From NCBI GenBank assembly GCA_024195265.1, contig JAJLRJ010000013.1:18112021-18176020 (forward strand): a stretch of 64,000 nt of DNA, in the 5' to 3' direction. Below, piece by piece: positions 1 to 10,958 of the stretch. Origin of the DNA: Dendrophyllia cribrosa. Lineage: Eukaryota; Cnidaria; Anthozoa; Scleractinia; Dendrophylliidae. Made by a program: the position numbers and the translations under genes. The notes beneath the pieces were generated by a model. That model was not told the origin of the DNA. It searched no databases and worked only from the letters and a program-made list of their open reading frames with translations. How positions within the stretch are numbered: the stretch's first letter is position 1; every line of letters begins with the position of its first letter.

Positions 1-3
1 CCT

Positions 4-141
4 ATGGAGGTCAAACTCTCTAAGATCTATTACAGCCCGAAAGGGTATTGGAAAGGTCTTGCCGCTGTGAAAAAGCTAGCTGCAGCGGCCAAGGTCTCTG
101 ATGATGTCGCAAAGAAATGGCTGGTCAAACAAGCCCTTTAT
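4..141 (+). pseudogene. Polinton-like integrase, N-terminal fragment (split by LINE)
   Basis: The frame opens at ATG 4-6 and encodes about 46 residues beginning MEVKLSKIYYSPKGYW, then Lys/Ala-rich helical sequence and WLVKQAL, before entering unrelated DNA near 141 (stop at 168). This looks like the short N-terminal region that precedes the catalytic core in integrases linked to protein-primed PolB genes in cnidarian genomes. The same reading resumes at 4665 with QVYLPAPRN, so the gene is one unit interrupted by the LINE at 142-4664. No clear target-site duplication is visible at the junction. The window edge cuts off any promoter. The gene is broken and cannot make a full integrase from this copy unless the insertion is absent in other alleles. 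Confidence 0.7.
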
Positions 142-700
142 TTTGCCCCAGATAAACCATTAGATTAAATACTTTTCTCTATGGCGATATATTATCTTTC
201 TTTTTCCTACTGCGCTATAGTTATTCCCTTGCAAACTAGAATTATATCGGTTTCGCTAAATTTGCATTAAGTCAACAACTCTGTGACATAGGCATTATTC
301 AATGTGTTAGGTTCTTTTCTTTTCAAACCTAACCTTTTTTTTTCTCATTGCTTATTATGTTTGTCGTTTCTTTCGGAGTACAAAAAAAGTAACACGTTTG
401 GCTAGGTAGAAATGATGCCCATACATCGTGTTATGGGGCATGTTGTCGGTTCGTTATGTATTGTTTTATGTTTTGTGTTATATGTGTTTATTCCCAGTCG
501 CCAAATATTTTTATTCATATTCATCACTCTTTTTTTGTTGTTGTTATTTTTGTATTTTTTAGGTTTTTGTTTGTCTGTCTTGTTTTTATATGTATGTAAA
601 CTTTCCAGATGCTTTAAATTTCAAAAGCTTTATATCCTTCATTTGTTTTTCACGTTATGGCACCATTTTTCATTGTTTAGGTTGATTTTAACACTATTAT

Positions 701-3700
701 ATGAATATGGCTAATTACAATTTCAATTTATTATCTCTGAATGCTCGAGGGATTCGCGACTTTTTTAAAAGAAAATCAATATTCACATGGATCAGTAATC
801 AAAAAGCCGACATTGCTTTCTTACAAGAAACCTACAGCACTCGAGATACTGAGAACGAATGGAAGTTTCAATGGCGAGGTTAAATGTTGTTTGCACACGG
901 CACAAATCATAGCAGAGGTGTCCTCATTCTAATTAATGATGAGCTCCATATGGAAATTAAAAATGTATTACAAGACACCGACGGTCGATATATAGTTGTA
1001 GAAGCAGTTATTCAAGACTCTCCCTTCCTCTTGGTGAATCTGTATGCACCAACAAACAGTTCTGATCACTGCAGGTTTTTCGAAGGCATTATAACTACAT
1101 TAGGTGATCTTGACGTTGACCCAGACTACCAGATTATCATAGGTGGTGATTTCAACACTCACCTTGATGCCAAACTCGACAATTTAGGAGGAAGAATTGA
1201 GACAAAACCTTCTGTGAGATGTATAAAAGAGCTGATGTTGGCGTACAATTTAATTGATATTTGGAGAATGCAAAATCCTAAAAAAAAAGAATTTTACTTG
1301 GACTCAAAAAACCCCGTTGATTAGACGTCGCTTGGATTACTGGCTCATCAGCACAGAAGCTCAGGATGACATAGCTAAAACGGATATTATTCCAGCTATA
1401 AAATCTGATCATTCGGCAGTTACCTTGTCACTCAATAGTCTAGATAGACAACCTTTCGGCCCCTCCTACTGGAAATTCAACTCTAGTCTCCTGGATGATG
1501 CTGTTTATGTTGATTTAATCAGCTCAAAATATCCTGATTGGCTAGCTAAATATGATGAAGTTAAAGACAAACGGATCTTGTGGGACTTAATTAAGTATGA
1601 AATACGACAAGTAACTATAAAATATAGCAAAGAGAAGGCTAGAGAGCGTAGAGCCCGTTTGGTGGATACTGAAAAGAAACTTAGACAATGCGAATTAGAT
1701 TGCAATATGGATCCGTACGAAAGAAACATTGCTAACCTTGAGGCTGCAAAATATGAGTATGAACTTCTGTATGATTACTTAGTTCGTGGAAGTATTCTGC
1801 GATCTAGAGTTAATTGGCACGAGAAAGGTGAAAAAAATCATAAATACTTTTTGAACTTAGAAAAATCTCGATTTGGTAAATCTGCTGTTCGCCGTCTTTT
1901 CGATAGTCAAGGTAAAATAATCGTTAATCCACATGCTATAACGAAAGAGCTTCGGGAATATTACCAAAATCTGTATAGTTATCAGGAATCCGACGTGAGT
2001 GAAGAAACATGCATAGATTTTACTAACAACAGCGATATACCAAAACTAGCTGAAAACTTAAAGGGGCTATGTGAAGGGAAGCTTTCCCTCGCTGAGTGTT
2101 ATGCTGTCCTTAATAAGTTTTCAAATGGCAAAGCTCCTGGAAACGACGGTATTACACCCGAATTTTACAAACGCTTTTGGAATTTGCTGGGTCAACAACT
2201 AACTGATTCTCTAAATTATTCTTTTGATCATGGAGAAGTATCTAATACACAAAAACAAGCAATTATTAAGTTGATTGATAAGAAAGATAGAGACAGAAGG
2301 TATATTAAAAACTGGCGTCCAATTTCTCTCTTAAACGTTGATGTTAAAATTGCCTCCAAAGCCCTCGCCCTCCGCTTAAAAAAAGTTTACCAAACATTAT
2401 ACATGCAGACCAATATGCTTATGTCAAAGGCCGAACGATATTTGACGCCGTCCGTACAATTGATGATATCATGGAATACACCAAACTTATGCAATTACCT
2501 GGATTGATGGTTGCTTTAGATTTTGAAAAAGCCTTTGATTCCTTAAGTTGGTCGTTTTTGTTAAAAGCATTGAAGTCATTTAATTTTGGCGAATCCTTCA
2601 TTAAATGGGTAACCGTGTTATACTCCAATATATCGAGCTGTGTTCTGAATAATGGTTTTTCAACCCAGATTTTCGAGGTACACAGAGGCGTGAGACAAGG
2701 CGACCCATTGTCCGCCTACCTTTTTATTATCGCTTTAGAACTGTTGCTCATTAAAATCCGAAATGACAAAGACATAAAAGGTATTATGATTGATAACAAA
2801 GAAATCAAATTAACAGCTTTCGCAGATGATTTAACTACGTTTCTACAAAATCTTACTTCTTTCCAATGCCTTTCGGTAACGCTTAACAAATTCGAAACTT
2901 GTTCTGGTTTAAAGCTAAATAATGAAAAAACGGAAGCTTTGTGGCTTGGAAGCGATCGAATGAATATAAATCCTCCGGACGTTTGTATTAAAAATTTTAA
3001 TAAGCCTATTAAGATCCTAGGTATCTTTTTTACGTACGATTGGCGCAAAAAACAGGAACTTAATTTCGAAGCTATTTTGGAAACACTTACTAAAACTTTA
3101 AAGGGTTGGCAATGGAGAGGTCTTACTTTGTTTGGAAAAATTCAGATTATAAAAACATTTGTTATACCTAAATTTATGTTCCGTGCATCCCTTATTTGTC
3201 TCACCAAAGATATAATTAAACAAGCAAACTCTATCATATATAACTTCATATGGAGAGGAAAGGATAAGATTAAACGCCTTGCTTTGATTAGTGACTACAA
3301 TAATGGAGGCCTGCGAATGCCTCATATACAAACATTGATCGATACTCAACGTATCATGTGCCTTAAGAAATATTCTGAAAATTATAACAGCCCATGGAAA
3401 CAAGTCCTTTCTTTTTTTCTAAAAGATTACGGTGGTAAATTTATATTACATTGCAATCTTAACATCGCTGACTTACCTAACACTCTTCCAAAGTTCTATG
3501 TGGAATGCTTTACTGTATGGGCCAATTTTTCCTCGAAACCCATTCTGACTAAAGAGCACGTCCTTAGAGAGGTTATATGGAACAATCAATTTCTGCGTAT
3601 CGGAGGAAAACCCTTTTTTTGTAAGAAACCTTATTCCAAAGGCATAATATCCCTTGCCGATGTTTTAACGAATAATGGTAAGCTAAAACACTGGTCCTTT

Positions 3701-4501
3701 TTTGAAAGTAAAGGCCTTAATGTTAATGACTACCTTATCTTCTTGGGCCTATTTAATTCTATTCCATCTTCATGGAAAAGCCTACTTAACTCCACTGCTG
3801 AGAGATTTGATGCCTCAACTATTGCCCAAGGTTCAGATCTTGATTACTCACTGTATTTTGATGTGAATGTCTCTCTTGACTCCCTTACCTCCTCGAAACT
3901 GTATTGGAAATTAGTTGAGTTGATTCAGGTTTTCCCATCGGCACGTTACAAATACACATCTTTGTTTCCTGACACTAACCTCGACTGGGATGTTGTTTAC
4001 TTAATTCCGCATCTAGTTACCCTTGATACCAAGACAAGAATCTTTCAGTATAAACTACTCAATCGAATAATCTATACTAATACATCCTTATATAAAATGA
4101 AATTAGTTGAGTCGCCTCTTTGCACTTTCTGTAAAACACAAGAAGAATCTCTCGAGCATCTCTTTTGTCGCTGCAATTTTGCTATAACCTTTTGGAGGTC
4201 TGTTGTTCTCTGGATTAGGACGTTACATATTGATATTGATTTTTTGACAGATAGTGACATTATTTTCGGCCTAACACAAAAGAGGTCGCATTGGTCGCTT
4301 TTGAATCACATCATTATTACTGGGAAACAGATCATATACCAAAATCGTTTAAAACTATCATTACCGCTACTGTCTCATGTCACTAATAAATTAAAGTACA
4401 TAGAATGTATTGAACGAGCAATTGCAAAAAAGAACAACAAACTTACAATCCACAGTGAAAAATGGAAGCCGTTAATAGATATTGAACGAACGATTGTATA
4501 A
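701..4501 (+). pseudogene. LINE ORF2: APE endonuclease + reverse transcriptase + CCHC finger, with three breaks
   Basis: The domain order is complete. The APE endonuclease starts at 701, with the LSLNARGIRD start, the FLQETYS segment, GGDFNTHLD (near 1143-1169), RRLDYWLIS and SDHSAVTLSL. The reverse transcriptase shows FSNGKAPGNDG, NWRPISLLN, ALDFEKAFDS, RGVRQGDPLSAYLF and the catalytic AFADDLTTFL (near 2817). A C-terminal Cys-rich segment follows (CTFCKTQEES...HLFCRC, near 4120-4170). Three lesions interrupt it: an in-frame TAA at 881-883, a frame change in the A-run near 1278-1287, and a second frame change in an A-run near 2380-2387. Most of the rest is well preserved, suggesting a fairly recent insertion. 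Both shifts fall in homopolymers, so assembly error is possible. Confidence 0.85.
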
Positions 4502-4616
4502 GCTTGTGTTTAATTACTTTTGCACTGCTGGAATCTACTGTTTTTTTAAAACTTTCGTCCACTGTAACGTAAAGTTAGGTATCGTAATGTGTTGTAGAGT
4601 AATGTAATGTAGTCAA

Positions 4617-4664
4617 TAAATAAAAAAAAATAAATTAAAAAAAATTAAAAAAATTAAAAAAAAA
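4617..4664 (+). repeat. LINE A-rich 3' tail
   Basis: Runs of A broken by single or double T form the 3' terminus of the LINE. They are followed immediately by resumed integrase coding sequence at 4665. Confidence 0.7.
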
Positions 4665-5516
4665 CAAGTTTACCTCCCGGCGCCACGCAATATCCCTCGG
4701 CCCAAGTTTGATGTCTCATTATCCAATGCAGTGCATCAAGCAGATCTTCTCTTCCTGCCCCACGACAAACTTCCCCACGGGAGAAAGGTTTACAAATACG
4801 CATTAACCCTTGTTGATGTGGCTAGCCGTTACAAGGCAGCAGAGCCCTTGACTTCGAAAGAGTCTGAAGAGGTGGCTAAAGCGTTTGGACGGATATATAG
4901 ACGTGGACCTTTGAAATGGCCACAACTGTTGCAGGTTGACCCTGGGAAAGAGTTTATGGGGGCTGTGACTAAGACAATGGAAAACAACAAAACGACCATT
5001 CGTCGCGGTCGGGTTGATATCCACAGAGACCAAGCAATTGTGGAGAGATTCAACCGAACCCTGGCTGAAAGGTTGTTTGGTTATCAGTATGCCGTTGAAA
5101 TGAATATGCCCTCTGGCCATTCGACTGCATGGGTCAAAAGACTGCCAGATGTTGTCTCTGCCTTGAACAATGAAGTAACAAGACTCACTGGCAAGAAGCC
5201 AAAGGATGCGATCAAAGAGAAAGCCGTTTCTGCCAAGCCCTCGACTCCATATGCTAGGCCTGTTGGGGTCTATGAGAAGAAGCTCCCTCCCCGTGTGAGT
5301 GTAAGATATCTTTATTACCCCGGTGAGCTAGAAGGGGGTGGGAGGCGTGCGACCGATCCCATCTGGTCTTTGAAGGTCTACCAAATACAAAGGATTGTCA
5401 CCAAGCAGAATGAGCCAGTGGTTTATTATCTCTACGACGGGCCTAAGCGAGGCTTCGTTCGTGAGGAGCTGATGGTTGTGCCGCCGGGCACTCAGTTGCC
5501 GCCGATATCTTTGTGA
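4665..5516 (+). pseudogene. Polinton-like DDE integrase, catalytic and C-terminal part
   Basis: The open frame runs from CAA at 4665 to TGA at 5514-5516 (first internal Met at 4731). It is a retroviral-type integrase (rve fold): first Asp in VHQADLLFLP, second Asp in LLQVDPGKEF, Glu in QAIVERFNRTL, followed by a basic segment, RYLYYPGELEGG and a chromo/SH3-like end with PIWSLKVYQI and YYLYDGPKRGFVREEL. All three acidic residues are present. The 3' end overlaps the convergent PolB ORF by 25 bp. Integrase plus PolB is the core gene pair of Polinton/Maverick elements; the capsid, protease and ATPase genes would lie left of the window, if present. This part is intact, but the gene is cut from its N-terminus by the LINE. 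Confidence 0.8.
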
Positions 5517-8500
5517 ACATATGCCAGCGTGTGGATGCCATCATCCTTGATCCAGCGCGTGGAGTCAAAGGGTGACAGTGTTGTCTTATTTAGATGCTCA
5601 CCGAAGATCTGGTGGTCTTTGCTTCGAAGCCTGTCCATCCCGTGCTTGAAGGATTGCCTGCTGAAGAGCGCATCCTTGTAGTTTTGGTGGATTAACTCTT
5701 TCTTTGTGACAACCTTGGTGGTTCCCTTTGCTTTCTTGATGTCCAGTTTAGCTTTGATTTCTTTACCGTCCATGTCCTTCTTCTTAACACACCTGCTATC
5801 GTCTTTCAAGATACTGTACATTTTCGAGCGAAGGCAGATTACCTCTGAGATGGGCACACCCTCACACTCGTCCTTCATCTTACCGATGACCTTCTTGTTT
5901 ACTTGGCTGTGCAAGGGATGGTCATTGGGATAGTCGCTCGTGTCATAGCGCCAGAGACTGCGCCTCATGTCTTTGTAGATGTCCTCCGTCTTGATCTCGA
6001 GTAGGAGAGAGTCTGTGTCGGTGTAGAGTAGCTCGCACCGTGCGCCGTACTTGTACTTGAGGTGCTGGTAGTAGAACCTGTACATCAAGGTTTTGGAGAG
6101 ATCGAGGATGCACATACCCGTGTATACTGGCCTGTTCATCAGGATGTTGTCTTTATGCATCTGGATGCCGGCCAGGCTGTCACTAAAGACCGTTGCTCTT
6201 GCGAAAAGTGGGCTGGATAGGAGCTTCCGGAGTTTTATCTCCTCGTTGGCTCGTACGAGCTTAACAACGGTTCGGTTTCTGAGGTTCTCCATTGTCTTAC
6301 CGAAGACGGAGTTGTTTATCAGCTTGAAGACGTCCTTCTCAAACTGTGTCTTGGCCTGCTTCCTGAGCTCGGTGTTCAAGGTGATGTATGGCTCCATCCA
6401 ATCCTTCTGGTCGAAGGAGAGAACGTTATGCACCCTCTTCCGTTTCATACCGAGCTCAAGATAGAGCTGGAGATTGCGGTAGTGGAGGACATAGTTCTTC
6501 TTATCTCTCAGGGTGAGGAGTAGCTTTTTGGTTCTGTCCTTCCCTAGATTCAGCTCTCTTGCAAGGGCTAGTTGGTAGGACGACATCCACTCTTCTGGTA
6601 CCTCTGTGCTCTCTGGGGCGAGAGGGTAAGAGTTGTGCTCGTCATGCAACTCCTCTGGGTACTCCAGGTCCACCTCGAGAATGCATCCTCTCTTTCTGTC
6701 TGGCTGCAAGCTCATAATTTGTTTTTCAGTGGGCATAATGCGCGCCCATGAGAAATTGCCAACTGGGAGAGGCTGGCTCATGGCCCAACCATAGAGGTTG
6801 TTTGCGTCGAGGTAGTGAATGTAAGTGGTCTCTTCCTCTGGATTGTAGTCTTGCAGATATGGATTGTTTGCCTTGCAGTGGCGCTTCATCTCTGTTGATA
6901 TGCCGCCCCGCATTCCCTTCTCGTTGAAGAGATACATGTTGTAGTCGGTTAGGAGTTCGAGCTGGATTCCCGTGTGTTTGAGTAGCGCGTCCCAACTCAG
7001 ACCAGGGCTTGTGTAGTAATGTGCGGGGTCAAGACCGTAGTGCTTGAGGCATGTCTTTCGGAAGTTCTCAAACACATCCGCGAGGAGAACTGTGTCTGTT
7101 GCCAGATAGAGATCGTGGTACTTCCCGAGATTCTCGCATTCGAATGCTTCCCAGACTTGCCTGGCATGCTCGTAGTCTTTATCGTCTATACCAGACTTTG
7201 TGAGCTTGCTGTAGAAAGCCTCTTTAGGCGGGAGAGATGTCTCGTTGAATCTCTCGAAGGAGTCCATGTACTCATAGGGATAGACGCCCTTGCGAAGTAA
7301 TAGGCCTCTTTTGACTTGGTTAGTTATAAGCCGCTTTGTGATCTCGAAGTCCTCTGGCTTGTTGGAGCCTACAAGGTTGCCTAGGCTAGAGCACATGAAC
7401 TGCAAGCTGTCAATGAACCTGAGTCTGCCGAGAGAGAATGAGATGTATTTCTCCATGTTGTTTGGGATACATCTCAGATTGGGTGTGCCCTCGATCTCGG
7501 CGATGTGCTGCATCAGATGGTGAGCGTCGTAACCTTTCAGATTATGAAAGACAACCGGAATGATTGTTTTCTTTGGGTCGATGCGGAAATAGCTCCGGTT
7601 ACACACATTGTGGGCTGCGCCGCGATACTTACCAGTTATGTGGCAGTGATCTCTGACAGTGTCTCTGAATTGTGGGCGTAAAAGAGGCTGGCCACATTCA
7701 ATGCAGTCACTCTCTTCTTCAGCATCGTCTGGCTTAGGCTGCCTCTTAACCCACTTGCCGTCATCTGGTTTGAATCGGTTGTAGAGTTCGAAAAAGCAAG
7801 GTATTCGGCTACCAGGATATTTTGTGTGCCTGTGAGCCTTACCGATGTATTCGCCCGTGTCTGGGTGAAAGAAATCAGCCTCATCGCGTTGGTTGTACTT
7901 GACAAGGTCCTTCTTGCAGATGTGGCAAATGGTTGCTGTGTAGAAGTCATGCCGGTCTTGCCCTGTCATTTGCAGCGGCACCTCCTGCTTGAGTGTTTCC
8001 CTTAACTCTAGTTCAGTTTCAACAAGAGCATCAAGAAACCTTTGCACGCAGTCTTCACCACGGTAAAGGAAGTCTTTCACCACCTCTCCATCAGATCGCA
8101 CGGATATGAAGGAGAAGCCACAGGGCTTGTGGATCTCTGTCTGTGTTGTGCTGCTTTTACCGGGTGCTGGTATGCATGTGTCAACCTTCTCGATGATGCT
8201 CTCGCTGTCAGCATAGATGATAAACGGCGCCTTCATCTGCCTCTGGTAGTTTGTGAACTGCAGAGTGTTTCTGCCTTTCTCAGGCATATCAATTCTTGTT
8301 GGGCGAGAGGCGGCTCCTATGCATAGAGTGCGGTGTTTCTCGACGACTCTTTCCGATGTGTAGCCCTGCAAGCACCTAGTGCAGAAGTGCAAACGGTGGC
8401 CAATGCATTGTTGTTGGCTATAAAGAAGCCTGCTTAGGCTCTTTATGTAGCAGTAGTGAAACTTCGTATTGCCAGTGTGGTTATCAGTCTTTGTGATGAG

Positions 8501-9307
8501 CATGAGGTTGACAGTTGGTATGTCAGGGGCATACATCTCACTCACATGGTAGATCACTACCTTACCGCCATCCCAGCCTAGAACGTTGATTGCAATGTCG
8601 TTCTGCCTCTCGATCTTTGGAATCTCATGCAAGGGTGTTGGAAAGGAGATGTCTGTGAAGTTGAAGACGTCTTCTCGAGGATATTGGCTTGGCCTGTCAG
8701 AGTGTGCAATGGCAGGGAAGAATGCTGCTTTCAAAGCCCACTTAATACAAGCATCATCTCTGTTTTTGACGTTTATGATTGCTTGCTTTACCTTGAGCTT
8801 TGGTGGTAGAGGGATATATGAACCGCCTCTTATTGGATTGTTTCTAGAGAAGTCGAGAAAGACAGTTCTGATACCGTCGAAGACCCATCCAGAACCTCTT
8901 TCTGTCCAGCCAGCGACTTTCTCCCTAAGTTGGTCTATTCTAGCCCTAAGTTTTCTTTTTACTTCTTTGCGATTGAAAACGTTTTGGATGGTTGGGTTGC
9001 CATCTCCTCCTACGTAACATTGTTCCTTCACTTCACCTTCGTCTGTCTGCTTCTTAATGTCTAGTAAGACTGTGTATTGAAACTTCAAAGGTCCAAGTTC
9101 GTAGGATTGCTCTTCTATGACGCCGAGCATATTGTCAAGGACTTCATTGTGAAACAGAAGAAGATCCTTTTTACCAAGATCAGGTGGAACATCCATTCGG
9201 TAACTGGCAAGCCATCCATGGTAGCCAACATGTGCTCTGTTGACGTTTGGTGCAGCGTTCGCCATTGCCATGTTGGGGGTATATATACAGGGTTTACGTT
9301 TCTTCAA
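5492..9307 (-). CDS. Protein-primed family-B DNA polymerase (Polinton/Maverick type)
   Basis: 1271 codons, uninterrupted. It is a replicative DNA polymerase of the PolB type used by Polintons (DNA_pol_B_2-like). Visible motifs: a Cys/His finger at residues ~309-329; ExoI YADSES (365-370); an extra CxxC...DHCHITGKYRG zinc segment resembling endonuclease VII (~535-570); ExoII FHNLKGYD (587-594); ExoIII YHDLYLATD (730-738); polymerase motif A LDANNLYG (833-840); motif B KLINNSVFG (995-1003); motif C LYTDTDS (1094-1100). All catalytic acids are present, so both exonuclease and polymerase could be active. The first ATG is at 9307; Met13 (9271) is an alternative start because TATATATA at ~9280-9287 lies inside the first codons. 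The 3' end overlaps the integrase tail to tail. Confidence 0.9.
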   Translation of the reverse strand: MKKRKPCIYTPNMAMANAAPNVNRAHVGYHGWLASYRMDVPPDLGKKDLLLFHNEVLDNMLGVIEEQSYELGPLKFQYTVLLDIKKQTDEGEVKEQCYVGGDGNPTIQNVFNRKEVKRKLRARIDQLREKVAGWTERGSGWVFDGIRTVFLDFSRNNPIRGGSYIPLPPKLKVKQAIINVKNRDDACIKWALKAAFFPAIAHSDRPSQYPREDVFNFTDISFPTPLHEIPKIERQNDIAINVLGWDGGKVVIYHVSEMYAPDIPTVNLMLITKTDNHTGNTKFHYCYIKSLSRLLYSQQQCIGHRLHFCTRCLQGYTSERVVEKHRTLCIGAASRPTRIDMPEKGRNTLQFTNYQRQMKAPFIIYADSESIIEKVDTCIPAPGKSSTTQTEIHKPCGFSFISVRSDGEVVKDFLYRGEDCVQRFLDALVETELELRETLKQEVPLQMTGQDRHDFYTATICHICKKDLVKYNQRDEADFFHPDTGEYIGKAHRHTKYPGSRIPCFFELYNRFKPDDGKWVKRQPKPDDAEEESDCIECGQPLLRPQFRDTVRDHCHITGKYRGAAHNVCNRSYFRIDPKKTIIPVVFHNLKGYDAHHLMQHIAEIEGTPNLRCIPNNMEKYISFSLGRLRFIDSLQFMCSSLGNLVGSNKPEDFEITKRLITNQVKRGLLLRKGVYPYEYMDSFERFNETSLPPKEAFYSKLTKSGIDDKDYEHARQVWEAFECENLGKYHDLYLATDTVLLADVFENFRKTCLKHYGLDPAHYYTSPGLSWDALLKHTGIQLELLTDYNMYLFNEKGMRGGISTEMKRHCKANNPYLQDYNPEEETTYIHYLDANNLYGWAMSQPLPVGNFSWARIMPTEKQIMSLQPDRKRGCILEVDLEYPEELHDEHNSYPLAPESTEVPEEWMSSYQLALARELNLGKDRTKKLLLTLRDKKNYVLHYRNLQLYLELGMKRKRVHNVLSFDQKDWMEPYITLNTELRKQAKTQFEKDVFKLINNSVFGKTMENLRNRTVVKLVRANEEIKLRKLLSSPLFARATVFSDSLAGIQMHKDNILMNRPVYTGMCILDLSKTLMYRFYYQHLKYKYGARCELLYTDTDSLLLEIKTEDIYKDMRRSLWRYDTSDYPNDHPLHSQVNKKVIGKMKDECEGVPISEVICLRSKMYSILKDDSRCVKKKDMDGKEIKAKLDIKKAKGTTKVVTKKELIHQNYKDALFSRQSFKHGMDRLRSKDHQIFGEHLNKTTLSPFDSTRWIKDDGIHTLAYVHKDIGGN

Positions 9308-9379
9308 TTGGTTATACCAGGCCGGTGTGGGTTGTGCTGCCGGGTTGTGTGCCCGTGGATAACCGGATTGCTAACAATT

Positions 9380-9501
9380 AGTAGTTAGTACAGTGCTAAC
9401 CCGGGGTAACCCCGACATATTAAAATAAGGGTTCCGAGCCGGCGAGGAACCCTTATTTTAATATGTCGGGGTGGCCCCGGGTTAGCATTGTACTAACTAC
9501 T
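9380..9501. repeat. 122-bp palindrome, candidate Polinton terminus or foldback MITE
   Basis: Two 56-bp arms (9380-9435 and 9446-9501) are inverted copies with three mismatches around a 10-base centre. The outer ends read AGTAGTTAGTAC and GTACTAACTACT. It begins about 70 bp beyond the PolB start, where a Polinton terminal repeat would be expected, and AG...CT ends suit that reading. A symmetrical hairpin is also what a small foldback element looks like, and no matching target duplication was found in the flanks. Confidence 0.75.
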
Positions 9502-10958
9502 GATACTGAAGCTAAAAAAAAATAGAAATGCAATTCAGTACAATTAAGTTGAACTGATTTTGTTAAATTACATGCTTAAATGATAAAGCATCCACAGAAA
9601 ACTTAACAAAATCGATCACCAGGAGGTAATTCAATTTTCAAAATAATAAAGTTCTGATCAATAAATTGTATCTCCTACTTATTTTTAGCCAGAATCAAAT
9701 CTGACAAAGCTAAAATGCAAGGAATTGTATTTCCTATGATGAAGGTTCTACATTAATTCATTTCTTACAATTTCGATTATAAAACGCGCGTAGATACAGT
9801 TAAGCAAAGAAATATGATAAAGTTCTTAAAAAATAGCTTGATAAAGGCATCGTATTACTTTTATATATAGTATTTAAACCCTACCTGAAAGGTAACATCA
9901 CAACGAGAAAGCCGTCTTCTTGCGAAATAGCCAAACCGAGAAAGGCGTGAACTCGGAGAAAACGTCCTTTTATCGAATGTTTGAACCACTCTTAAGCCTG
10001 ATTGGATATGACATGCTGCCAGGATCTAGTCACGTGTGAAAAACATTCTTATCAAATTGAAAAGAATAAAATCAACAGAGGGAACAAGATGTTTCATAAT
10101 CTTGCCCATGCTTTAATTTCCAAGAATCAGAGAAAGCATTAGCAAAACAAAGGTTTTCCGTAATTATGTTTCAAAAGACACTATCACTGACTTGAACCCA
10201 AACACGTTTATCTTTTGCACAGTTCACTGTTTGAAAACATATGCGTTAAAAACTTTTAATAATGTTTTGCACAACGATAAGGGCAAACAAAAAATAAGAT
10301 CAAATTCTTGGCACACATTGGAAACAAACAAATTTACCAGAAAATTAATTGAATAAATACATCTCAACACTTGACAGCATTTCTCTAATACTGGTGTATT
10401 AATAAGATACCTGAAAAGGTGATATACAGAGGGAATCGTCTTCTGTCGAAGTAGCAAGAACAAAGTAGGGCGTGAGAAAGAAAACTTTTCCTGATTGATT
10501 ATGACTTGCAGCAAAAGACGTTTCAATCAAATTAAGTAATGCTCCACATAAGAACGATAGCAAACTTCATTGTTCAGCGGCATTAGCTCTTTCCCACATA
10601 GAATATCTTTGATTTCAAGAATAGAGGAAGAGCTGATGGTTTATAATTATATTTCATTATAAAAATAAAGAAAATCCATTTGCTTCAAATAAATTTTAGG
10701 AAATGTTCGTGCTTAACCAATCAGAATAGCAGAAGACAATAGCTAATAATTTTACTTCTTTGATGACATTCCCCAAATACAATATAAATGCACCTTGAAC
10801 CTTAACTTTTTAGCGGTTTTTGATTCTAGGCCAATGAGATCACTAGTTGTAACAATGAAAAAAGTGGACATTCCACCGTGCATGGCCGTTGGCGCTATCC
10901 TTCTTATGCGGATCATTACTTAATAATTTAAAAGAACAAAGTCAATAGATTAAATAAT
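9502..10958. other. Gene-free DNA; duplicated block A
   Basis: No coding region was recognised. The stretch from about 9700 to 10350 is a diverged copy of 14690-15580: both contain ACCTGAAAGG/ACCTGAAGAGG, a CGTCTTCTT stretch, CCTTTTATCGAATG, CTGATTGGATATG and GCTGCCAGGATC in the same order. A partial third copy lies near 10395-10500. Confidence 0.55.

Larger units (their letters stand above)
142..4664 (+). mobile_element. Single-ORF non-LTR retrotransposon (APE-type LINE, L1/Tx1-like)
   Basis: A ~4.5 kb LINE inserted in sense orientation into the integrase. It has a T-rich ~560 bp leader without a convincing ORF1, one degraded endonuclease/reverse-transcriptase ORF (701-4501), a ~120 bp 3' UTR and an A-rich tail with interspersed T at about 4617-4664. 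The boundaries were set by where the interrupted integrase reading stops and resumes, so they are good to a few bases. No long target-site duplication is seen. The L1/Tx1-like label rests on the APE endonuclease, the RT layout and the C-terminal CCHC finger; a phylogeny would be needed to fix the clade. The missing ORF1 could mean 5' truncation or a single-ORF lineage. Confidence 0.8.

Noticed and set aside
412..714. 100-codon hydrophobic ORF in the LINE leader
   Set aside because: T-rich DNA reads as Phe/Leu/Val in this frame; no ORF1 motif, and it overlaps the true endonuclease start.
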